Below are positions 22,411-32,430 of a stretch of 64,000 nt of DNA, one piece after another. The stretch comes from Hygrophila difformis (lineage: Eukaryota; Streptophyta; Magnoliopsida; Lamiales; Acanthaceae). Below the pieces are notes generated by a model. The model saw only the letters and a program-made list of their open reading frames with translations, had not been told where the DNA came from and ran no database searches. The stretch spans positions 37,461,453 to 37,525,452 of the forward strand of contig JAOANR010000014.1 in the NCBI GenBank assembly GCA_030278955.1. The letters are read 5' to 3'. A program made the translations under genes and the position numbers. Numbering within the stretch: the first letter of the stretch is position 1; each line of letters starts with the position of its first letter.

Positions 22411-22531
22411 CTTTTACTATTGTTTGTAGAATAATTATTATAATGTATTTTTAGTTTTAATACTAAAAATATAATTATTAATATAAATATTAAAATGATA
22501 CATTATTATTATTAATTTAATAATAGCAAAA
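22386..22531. repeat. Direct repeat 3' of the eL15 array
   Basis: Near-identical to 20,166-20,331, including ATTCTTTTACTATTGTTTG and ATAATTATTATAATGTATTT. Together the two copies frame the eL15 array with a spacing of ~2.2 kb. Confidence 0.75.
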
Positions 22532-22659
22532 ATTATTTTGACTATATTTATTACTTTCTCTTTTGTTATAATAATAAATATTTTTGATTAATAATTTTCT
22601 CTAACAATATTGTAACAAAGATAAAATAATTGTAATTATGAAAGGATTATATTATCATT

Positions 22660-22990
22660 AATAATTGTCCACTGAAAGGCGTCGCGTATGCCCAAATTTC
22701 AACTTGCCGCCACCCCATCCACCATCCCCTCCAGCTCTTTGAATCTGCAAGGCCATGCTGAATGTCCCGAGAGGAGTAATATTTGGAATGTCACAGTCAT
22801 CACATTCTTCATGATGCAGTTATTGTGCTTCCAATGACGGTCCTTACCAATGCCGCCCATGCCAAATGTTGTATTTTCCAATACCTTCCATACAAATAGC
22901 AATTTTCACTGCCAACTTGGAACACTAATCTCCAGTTAAACATCCACAATATATAAGCCAATAGTCTGAATAATAATGATGATGATGATG

Positions 22991-23065
<75 letters not shown>

Positions 23066-24960
23066 GTAGTAGTACAGATTTGTTATGTGAAAAATTGTAA
23101 AATTACCTCTAGTGAATCATTGTTGGGAATTCATCCTAGTAGCTCAATTTAACTCCCTTCGTTGATTACTCTCTGCAGCCTTCTGCACCATATGCAACCA
23201 AAATTAATAGTGCTATCTACGGTGCTGGTGGCTATGATGGGGACTGCATAATTTTATCCTCTCGGAAAGCCGAATCTTCAAGCTCTGTGATGTAAGATTT
23301 GAGCTTGATGCATGCCCAGTGTTTAACCTGTCGCAACACGACCGTTGTGGGACAGGCTATACTCATGCTACACGAAAGGAGTAATATTTAGAATGTCACG
23401 ATCACTACATTCATCCTGATGTAGTGATTGTGCTTCCAATTAGGATCATTACCAATGCCGCCCATTCCAAATGCGTCCAAATGTTGTATCTCCAACCACT
23501 GAAGTTGAACACCAAAACCCTGAATTGGAGGAGTCTTCTCAAATTGAAAGAGATTTGGAATTACATAGCAGATGCATGGACATAGGGTCTTTAAATAGAG
23601 TTGCCCAAGATTCAGGTGCCCATATGTCCTCCATCTCCCTATCCCCAACGGTTAAATTGAGGGGTAATACCACCCACCAAGGCTTGCCCCTCTGAATGTT
23701 CTACGGTCCTAGTGCACCCGCTTCCATTTTGACCCCTATGCAATGGGAGGTGGTTCGAACTGTCGTCATTACCAATGCCGCCCAGGCCAATGTTGTTGTT
23801 ACAAACGTGGCGACCATGTCCAAATGTTGTATTTGGGCAATACCTACAAGTAAACATTACAAAATAATATTAATAACGGCGATCAATACATTTTTGTAAA
23901 GTTAATGCTAATAATATGAATAGTAATAATGAAATTAATACGACTAATACCACTCTGGCCGCCTGAGTTTATATTGTGATCAATCCGCTGCTAGCCTTTT
24001 CCCATGGCATCTCGTATTGCCCACTGAACCGCCCAATTTCCTTTGGAACGTCGTGTTTGCCCAATTTTCAACTTGCCGCCTCCCCATCCACTATCTTCGG
24101 CAGCTCTTTGTATTCATAGGCCATTCTCAACGTTCCGAAAGGAGTAATATTCGGAATGTGACGACCGCAGCATTCACCCTGCTGCGGCGCTTGTGATTCC
24201 GAATGTGGCGCTCTTACCTATACCTCCCATTCCCTTGAAGTGGAACTGCCAAATGTTGGTGACCCAAGTGGCAAAATTTCCCCAATCTCCGAAATGAATT
24301 TCCCGACTTTCGACAACGACCTACAGTTATCATAATAAATATTGTGCACAATATGATATTAGTAAGAGGCCAAATAATAATAATAATAATAACAGTTACG
24401 AAGACGCGCGCTAATTTTCTGTATCCAAAGCACATACTTATTTCTAGATGGACACCACGATAAAGCTTGCCCCTCCGAGTGTGGTCATTCTTGACCCTCC
24501 ACGGGGAAAATGCCGACTTTAATTTTTTCTCCATCTCACTCCGATTGTATTTTCCAATACCTCCCATACCAACTGAAATGGATCTAAAGAACTTGCAACA
24601 GTAATATGTAGTTGAACATACATAATATATAAGCCAATAGTGGTGTCAATAATAGTAAAGACTGTGAACGAATATTTTTTAAAGTGCAGACCTCTCACCA
24701 AGGCTTGCCCCTCCGAATCTTTAAAACGGAGGCTTTTTGCCCTATCCTGGTGCACCCGCTGCCATTTTGACCGTTGTGATAGGGGAGGTGGTTCGAACTG
24801 TCGTCGTTACCAATGCCGCCAAGGCCAATGTTGTCACTACGAATGTCGTCCACGACCAAATGTTGAATTTGGGCAATATCTACAGGTAAACATTACAAAA
24901 TAATATTAAAAACGGCGATCACTCAATATTTTAGTAAATTAACACTAATAATATGAATAG
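22660..24960. repeat. Mosaic of short repeat modules
   Basis: Non-coding. A ~110-bp module (GGAGTAATATTnGGAATGT, an internal dyad, then ACCAATGCCGCCCA and AAATGTTG) occurs at about 22,771, 23,382 and 24,139, with relatives at 23,765, 24,808, 29,378, 29,428 and 29,720. A second module (TTCAACTTGCCGCC, CCCATCCAC) occurs at 22,698 and 24,068. A third (GCTTGCCCCTCCGA) occurs at 23,680, 24,462, 24,700 and 29,215. A TAAACATTACAAAATAA block occurs at 23,850, 24,887 and 29,822. I recognise no parent gene. Confidence 0.7.
22974..23066. repeat. (AAT)n microsatellite
   Basis: A run of GAT then AAT triplets, roughly 30 units. Confidence 0.9.
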
Positions 24961-24978
24961 TAATAATAAAATTAATAC

Positions 24979-24979
24979 C

Positions 24980-25051
<72 letters not shown>
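24979..25051. repeat. (AAT)n microsatellite
   Basis: About 24 AAT triplets. The open frame it creates (poly-Asn) is not a gene. Confidence 0.9.
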
Positions 25052-25052
<1 letters not shown>

Positions 25053-25234
25053 CCTACCGCGTCACATTCTTAACAATCTTTGTGAATTGGGCGATGCCAA
25101 ATGCCGCTGAGATTGAAAACTTGGTCGTCGGTGTGGTGGAGCAGGTATATGATAATTGCCGAGTCCTCTCATTCCTCGCCAGTATAATTATTGTTGTAAC
25201 CCTACAGGGGGAAAAATTAATTTTACAACACCAT

Positions 25235-25316
25235 AGTTAGTAATTGCAGTTTTATTAAGTATATATTTATAATAATAGAAATATTGTTAATAGTAATAGT
25301 AAGTGTATTAATTACT
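25235..25316 (+). repeat. 82-bp direct repeat, left copy
   Basis: Identical by eye to 29,057-29,138. The two copies bracket the palindrome block. Confidence 0.85.
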
Positions 25317-25328
25317 GTTGTATTAATA

Positions 25329-27906
25329 GAATACCGATCATTATGCGTGCCTGACATGTTTACACCATAGCAGCCACCCAAGATTGGCAAATGGCTGGGA
25401 CGGGACAGAACATGGAAGTTGGAAATTAAAATATATTCTCATTGGCTGACAGTTCCATACTAATGAGGTTATGGAATTAGAAATTATATTCCGATTTATC
25501 TGAACTCTTCTTCTCAAGTGAGAGGCGTGCTGGCTGGCGCTATAATTGCAGGCCGACAGTTTAATAATACCTTTTAAGTAGGGTTCATGCTGATGCAATG
25601 GTTAGACGGGTTTACCCCGCGCCTGGGGTATGGGTAATAATGCAGAGGGCGGCCCGAAAGGTTTTAGGGACGCGTCATGGCGGACATTTCTACCACTACA
25701 GTGATAGTGCACGTGTGGGTGGATATATTTTATAATTATAATAAACATTAAAATTATTTTCTAATTTTATAAAAAAATTAATAAACACTATTGATGCTTA
25801 AATATAAAATTATTAAATTTATTAAAAATTATCTGGAATGTATCCTAGGCCCTTTAAACCCTTTCATAGTGCATGCCCCAAACCTTTATTTTGAACCCTC
25901 ATGCCTTAAACCCTTTGAACCGTAATTGCTCAAACTCTGTGTCCCATGAGTATAACTCCACCATTTGAATCGTGTCCTTCTCTGCCCCCAGTTAGAAGTT
26001 GGAAACCTGGGCGGAGTTCACCTTGGCCGACAGTTCCATACTAATGAGGTTATGGAATTAGAAATTATATTCCGATTTATCTGAACTCTTCTTCCCAAGT
26101 GAGAGGCGTGCTGGCTGGGGCTATATTTTGTATGGGGCAGGGACGGAGCCTTACACGTTAGTGACCGAGTCGAATACATGATGGGGCAATGCCAACTATG
26201 CCAATCAGCATGAACCATCTAAAAGTTCTGCATGAAAAGATATCTTAAACGAAAGGATGACTTTTCCAAAAGCGATGCTGTGCCAAACCAGATGCAGGTG
26301 GAACTTTATGAAGGTAACTACGACGCTGAGTTGATATTGCGATCAATCCGCTGCAATCCTCTTCCTCTGCCACATCCTATTGTCCACTGAAAGGCGTCAT
26401 GAAACAGCACCACTATGCAGGTAATTTACTGTTGTCGATGGTGCTGCTCAATTGCATCCACTCCCTTCATGCGCCATCATTGCACCCACTCACGATCGAA
26501 TAGAAGACTTCAGTTTACCATAAGTCAAACCTTGAAGGTGGACTTGGTTCATAACTGAATCATCCCTATCTTCCATGCTTCAGTCCAATAACGATGGCTT
26601 AAATTCGTGCCCATCTTCCATGGGACGAATTTATGCCATCATTACTGGACTGAAGCATAGAAGATAGGGATGATTCGGTTATGAACCAAGTCCACCTTCA
26701 AGGTTTGACTTATGGTAAACTGAAGTCTTATATTCGATCGTGAGTGGGTGCAATGATGGCGAATGAAGGGAGTGGATGCAATTGAGCAGCACCATCGACA
26801 ACAGTAAATTACCTGCAGAGTGGTGCTGTTTCATGACGCCTTTCAGTGGACAATAGGATGTGGCAGAGGAAAAGGATTGCAGCGGATTGATCGCAATATC
26901 AACTCAGCGTCGTAGTTACCTTCATAAAGTTCCACCTGCATCTGGTTTGGCACAGCATCGCTTTTGGAAAAGCCATCCTTTCATTTAAGATATCTTTTCT
27001 TGTAGAACTTTTAGATGGTTCATGCTGATTGGCATAGTTGGCACTGCCCCATCATGTATTCGACTCATGCACTAACATGTAAGGCTCCGTCCCTTGCACC
27101 ATACAAAATATAGCCCCAGCCAGCACGCCTCTCACTTGGGAATAAGAGTTCAGATAAATCGGAATATAAATTCTAATTCCATAACCTCATTAGCATGGAA
27201 CTGTCAGCCAAGGAGAACTCCGCCCAGGTTTCCAACTTCTAACTGGGGGCAGAGAAGGACACGATTCAAATGGTGAAGTTATACTCATGGGACACAGAGT
27301 TTGAGCATTTACGGTTCAAAGGGTTTAAGGCACGAGGGTTCAAAATAAAGGTTTGGGGCATGCACTATCAAAGGGTTTAAAGGGCCTAGGATACATCCCA
27401 TATAATTTTTAATAAATTTAATAATTTTATATTTAAGCATCAATAGTGTTTATTAATTTTTTTATAAAATTAGAAAATAATTTTAATGTTTATTATAATT
27501 ATAAAATATATCCACCCACACGTGCACTATCACTGTAGTGGTAGAAATGTCCGCCATGACGCGTCCCTAAAACCTTTTGGGCCGCCCTCTGCATTATTAC
27601 CCATACCCCAGGCGCGGGGTAAACCCGTTTAACCATTGCATCAGCATGTGCCCCCCTTAAACGGTATTATCAAACTGTCGGCCTGCAATTATAGCGCCAG
27701 CCAGCACGCCTCTCACTTGGGAAAAAGAGTTCAGATAAATTGGAACATAATTTCTATTTCCATAACCTCATTAGTATGGAACTGTCAGCCAAGGAGAATA
27801 TATTTTAATTTCCAACTTCCATGTTCTGCCCCGTCCCAGCCATTCGCCAATGTTGGGTGCCTGCTATGGTGTAAACATGTCAGGCACGCATAATGATCAG
27901 TATTCC
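25329..27906. repeat. 2.58-kb palindrome (inverted repeat with almost no spacer)
   Basis: The left arm runs 25,329 to about 26,613 and the right arm about 26,621-27,906. The centre is at 26,617, where CCCA and TGGG flank a 7-base loop. The arms are similar over their full length but carry scattered substitutions, so they have diverged since formation. No protein is encoded. A transcript would fold into a ~1.28-kb hairpin. Confidence 0.9.
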
Positions 27907-27969
27907 TGGGGCTCTCGGCAGGATATTGTGGCCGGGCGTGTTTTAGTTTCAACATGTGCGCCCCCAAAA

Positions 27970-29056
27970 TTATCCTTCCCTGCGAACATGGGAAACATTT
28001 CTTAAGGTTGGATGCCTTCGGGCAATCCGCTACCAATCGGATACCGAGGGAAATGAGGATGCGGTGTGGGACGACGTTCTTCGGCGTTCCGACTAAGGGG
28101 CATGGAGAATCGGGACGTCCACTGATGTGCAATTACTCCTGGACGATCCAAAATTTCTTCAGTATATGTTATGTCGAAAATGCTCAAACTCTGCCAACTT
28201 CAGGTATGCATGCGACCATGCTCTTCGGCGAGGTTTTGGGTAACTGCTGCGCCCGCACGCTACTTGGCATGTTTTCTCGCGTCGACGTCCGTATGGAGGA
28301 ATATTGCAGCCGGTCGTCCATAGCCCACTTTTCCATTAATCTGCATGGCCCGGAAGTTCTAGGTTGCCCCATATGTTGTGATGAAATCTAGACAAACCAG
28401 CAACGTAGATAGCACCATTAAGTTCGGTTGCATATGGTGCAGTCGGCTGAGAGAGGTTGAACATAGGGAGAAAAAATACCAAGGGGTCGACATGTTCTCA
28501 AGCATGTTGTCCAACTATACAGGCCGACTGCTACAAGCTTGAGATCATGTCGACCCTTTGGTATTTTTTCTGCCTATGTTCAACCTCTCTCAGCCAACTG
28601 CACCATATGCAACCAAACTTAATGGTGCTATCTACGTTGCTGGTTTGTCTAGATTTCATCAAAACATATGGGGCAACCTAGAACTTCCGAGCCATGTAGA
28701 TTAATGGAAAAGTGGGCTAAGGACGACCGGCTGCAATATTCCTCCATACGGACATCGACGCGAGAAAACTTGCCAAGTAGCGTGCAGGCTCAGCAGTTAC
28801 CCAAAACCTCGTCGAAGAGCATGGTCGCATGCATACCTGAGGTTGGCAGAGTTTGAGCTTTCGCGTCATAACAATGCTGAAGATGTTTCGAATGGCCCAG
28901 GACTAATTGTCCATCAGTGGAGACCATCCTTATTCTTGTCCCATCGTCCGAACGCCAAAGCATTTCACCCCGCACCGCAACCTCATCTGACTCGCCGGCC
29001 GATCGTTGCAACGCGCCAATGCGGTGGGCCTCAAATGACTGAAGATATTTCCGTAC
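27970..29056. repeat. Second palindrome, ~1.1 kb
   Basis: The inner arms are strongly matched (GGTCGACATG on one side, CATGTCGACC on the other) around a 33-base loop at 28,504-28,536. Similarity decays outward to about 27,970 and 29,056. The module CTGCACCATATGCAACCAAA (28,590) is also found near 23,180, linking the palindrome to the mosaic. Confidence 0.8.
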
Positions 29057-29138
29057 AGTTAGTAATTGCAGTTTTATTAAGTATATATTTATAATAATAG
29101 AAATATTGTTAATAGTAATAGTAAGTGTATTAATTACT
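29057..29138 (+). repeat. 82-bp direct repeat, right copy
   Basis: It matches 25,235-25,316 base for base by eye and abuts the end of the second palindrome. Confidence 0.85.
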
Positions 29139-30288
29139 CTTTTAAGCGTTGCATCTCTTCTCCTCTGTTCAACCTCTCTCAGTCTCTCTTTTTCAGGGGT
29201 AACATCTCCCGCTAATGCTTGCCCCTCCAAGCTGAGCGACTCCTTTTTTAGGGGTAGTATTGGGCAATATTCCCTCCTTCAGTTCCCGTGTTGCCCGAAT
29301 GTTATCTGTCAGGCGGGCTATGTGATGAACCTGCCCGCTTGTTTACCCATCCTCTGCGATAATTTTCTGAACGGTCATTACCAATGCCGCCCAAACCAAA
29401 TGTTGCGCTCGAGGTTCGAAACGTGTTGATTACCAATGCCGCCCAGGCCAATATTGCATTCCCCCGCAATGAAGCAGTGTGCACTGTACAGTATAGCCTG
29501 TAGTATGACAATGACAATCAGTGAGCAAACAGTGTGTAGGATATATGAAGTTAATATTACGACTCGAACACCGCTAATGAAAAATTACCGACAGCGATGC
29601 TTCAAGCCCTGTGCTTGAAGCATTGTGCTTCATGCATGGACAATATTCCACATGTCCGCCTTCACCCATTCTAGGAGAGGCCACAATCTTGCTTTCTGGC
29701 GGGGGAGATTTGTGGTATGCAACCATCAAAACATTTATCGTGATGTAGTGAGGGTGCTTCCGAATGTTGTCATTACCAATGCAGCGCATGTCCAATTGTT
29801 GTATCTCGACAACACCTACAGGTAAACATTACAAAATAAAATTAATAACGGCGATGAAAACATTTTAGTAGTATTAACGTATTTTTTTGGCAATGGAACC
29901 TAAGAGAATTTTAGCAATACTACGATACTCGTTATAATTATATTAATATTTTGTAATTATTGCTATTATTATCATATTTAATCTACCATTGTTAAAAAAT
30001 TATTATTATTACTATTATAGTAATATTATCAATAATTATTTATGTTGCAAAAGTCATAAGAAATTACCCAACATTTTTAGATATAGTAAAATAATTAGAA
30101 CTAATAATCTTGGTAATTTATATAGTATTATTAATCATTTTCAGAACGATTTAATAATTAATATTTCAATTTGAATTATATCCGCAAATATGAGCGTATG
30201 TAAGTTGTAGAACATAAATTGTTCTATATTCTAAAACATAAATTGTTCTATATATAGATATTATATATATATATTATTTTTCTTATAA
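29139..30288. other. Mosaic tail and AT-rich spacer
   Basis: Further copies of the ACCAATGCCGCCCA and TAAACATTACAAAATAA modules lie up to 29,880; after that AT-rich DNA. No gene. Confidence 0.55.
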
Positions 30289-30316
30289 TTTAGGGTTTAG
30301 GGTTTAGGGTTTAGGG
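30289..30316 (+). repeat. Interstitial telomere-like repeat
   Basis: Four perfect TTTAGGG units in tandem, ~255 bp upstream of the start of the Ulp1-like gene. Short telo-box runs (AAACCCTAA on the other strand) are promoter elements of many plant growth genes; here the role is inferred. Confidence 0.85.
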
Positions 30317-30398
30317 TTGGGAGCGTAAAACCATTTTTTAAAAAATTGGACGCGGGCGCGAGAATCTATGCGGTGGGCCGTGTACGACCCAGGCGGTT

Positions 30399-30470
30399 CG
30401 TAGACGACCCACGGGTTCGTACACGAACTGCCTGGTTCGTACACGGCCCACCGGTTCGTATGCCTGATTC
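30399..30470. repeat. ACGAACC/GGTTCGT motif cluster 2
   Basis: Four GGTTCGT copies, including GGGTTCGTACACGAACTG, in the promoter region of the Ulp1-like gene. Confidence 0.65.
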
Positions 30471-30999
30471 GTGGGTTAAAACTTCGCGAACCCGCCCATC
30501 TTCCCCACTTTCTCTCTTTTTCTTTTATTCGCACTGGACGGCGGTTACTCCGGCGATTTTGAGCGAAAAAATGGACGACACCATTCCGGCGGATCTCTCG
30601 TGGGCATTGGTAGAGACGGAGGCGGGCAATGAAACGGGACGGAGCCAGGCGGGCGGAGAGGGCAGCGGCGCCGGCAACGAGGGGGGAAGCGGAGCAACCG
30701 CCGCCGCCGCGCCGGCGGGCAGTGATAATGGCCAGAAATGACCATTATTTTCAATCCATTTCCGTGTCTGAAACGGGCATTTGATCGCATTCCGGCCTTA
30801 TATTAAATAAGAAAGCAGTAGAATTGGACTGATTTATGCATAATTGTAAAAATGTTGAGCTGGTATGAAAAATGCATAAATGTGTAATTTTATTACACAT
30901 TTATGATTAGAAAAATCCAAAAACATGAGAAAAAGAAAAGGAAACAAAAAGATGGGAAAAGAAATGAAAAACCCACAAAAAATCGATTTTTCAGGATAT

Positions 31000-31245
31000 T
31001 ATGACGCTAAACGCAACTACGGCGCTAAACATGGATAGCGCCGTAGCTTGGTCTAGCGCCGTAGGAGGTAATCAAAGCAGCAGTCTGAAGAGGAGCGGAC
31101 GACGCTAAACATGGATAGCGCCGTAGAAGAAGGATAGCGCCGTAGGCTGTCCATTCAGAAGCAAGAGTGTCTTTGGGATGGAAGACTACGACGCTACACC
31201 TATAGCGCCATAGTAAGGATAGCGCCGTAAGTCACCTATAGCGTC
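31000..31245. repeat. CpG-palindrome motif array, LTR block 1
   Basis: About 11 copies of TACGGCGCTA or its complement TAGCGCCGTA, with variants. One pair forms an 11-bp hairpin: CTACGGCGCTA, 8 bases, TAGCGCCGTAG. Confidence 0.85.
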
Positions 31246-31307
31246 GTAAGCCTTGCCAGAATTCAAATTTCAAGGCCTGGGGGCCCATGGGCCTAGGGTT
31301 TCCCACC

Positions 31308-31315
31308 TATAAATA
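31308..31315 (+). promoter_or_regulatory. TATA box of the 5' LTR
   Basis: TATAAATA in a CACCTATAAATAGAGG context, just after block 1. The same element is at 46,303-46,310 in the 3' LTR. Confidence 0.75.
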
Positions 31316-31964
31316 GAGGTGTTGACTCACTGGTCTTGTCACTTCACCACATTCTCAAACTTGAAGACAAGAGGCTGTTCTTGAGAATAGTGTAGGTTAG
31401 TTAGATTAGTTAGTTTATTTTCTTGTATTATTTAATTTCTGCACATAGATTAGTTTAAATAATGCATAGATTAGTGTTACTGTTATGCTTTCAGTTAGGT
31501 TAGCCATTGTTTTCTCCCTTTACAGTTTTATTAAACCTTTATTTAGGTTTGAAATACCCAAATGATGGGTATTGTCAAACCATTTTATGAAAAATGGGAA
31601 GTTAATCTTTGAAAGTATCCCAAAATCATGAAATGGACATGAGTCCATGGATTCTATGCTTTGCTTTTGATTTCATGACCATTTGGTCATTTTATTCTTA
31701 CTGTTCATGTGGGTTTTCTGTTTTCTTTTCATTTTTTTTGGGATTCATGCATGAATGTTGGTTGACAACCCTCATTTGGGTTTGTGGTTCATGAGTGTGT
31801 AGTTTAGTATAGTTTTATTTACTGTTTTGCAATTCTTGCATTTTACTTTCGCTGTTCTTAGCTTGTCATCTCATTTTAATGCATTTGTGAACCATGAATT
31901 CGAAAATAGGGCTTGCAATCGCAGAGATTGCATTACCCGAACAACAACATGCTTCTGGGCTAGC

Positions 31965-32430
31965 TACGACGCTAACCGCCCTACGGCACTATCCTTGGAT
32001 AGCGTCGTAGGTGAGGTATAGCATCGTAGTTGCCCAGAACTTAAACAAAATATTGCCTTACAGCACTAAACCAACGGCGCTATCCTCAGATAGCGTCGTA
32101 ATTTCTGTTTAGCGCCATAGGTCCCCAAATTTCTCTCTCTCTCAGAACCCACCTACGGCACTATCCTTACGACGCTATCCTAGGATAGCGCCGTCATTTA
32201 ATGTTCAGTGCCGTAGTATCCCTTCTTTTTTTAAAAACTTCTAAATTTCTCAAACCACCTACGACGCTACACCTACGACGCTATACTAGTATAGCGCCGT
32301 AGTAGTGTATAGCGCCGTAATTACCCCTTTAATCCAAAACTTATTCTCTCTCTTGCACCAACCCATGACGACGCTACCCTCACGGCGCTACCCTAGGATA
32401 GCACCGTCACATCTGTCTAGCGTCGTTATC
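31965..32430. repeat. CpG-palindrome motif array, LTR block 2
   Basis: About 20 copies in both orientations. Most differ from the consensus by C-to-T or G-to-A at CpG positions, such as TACGACGCTA, TAGCGTCGTA and TACGGCACTA. Confidence 0.85.

Noticed and set aside
24953..25240. Open frame with a long Asn run
   Set aside because: Created by an (AAT)n microsatellite; the flanking residues match nothing and the frame starts inside the repeat mosaic.
25329..27906. Palindrome as an assembly artefact
   Set aside because: The arms carry many independent substitutions and the flanks differ; an artefact would give identical arms. Not fully excluded without long reads.
31000..32430. CRISPR-like array of regularly repeated palindromes
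   Set aside because: Plant nuclear DNA, irregular spacing, motifs in both orientations and no cas genes.
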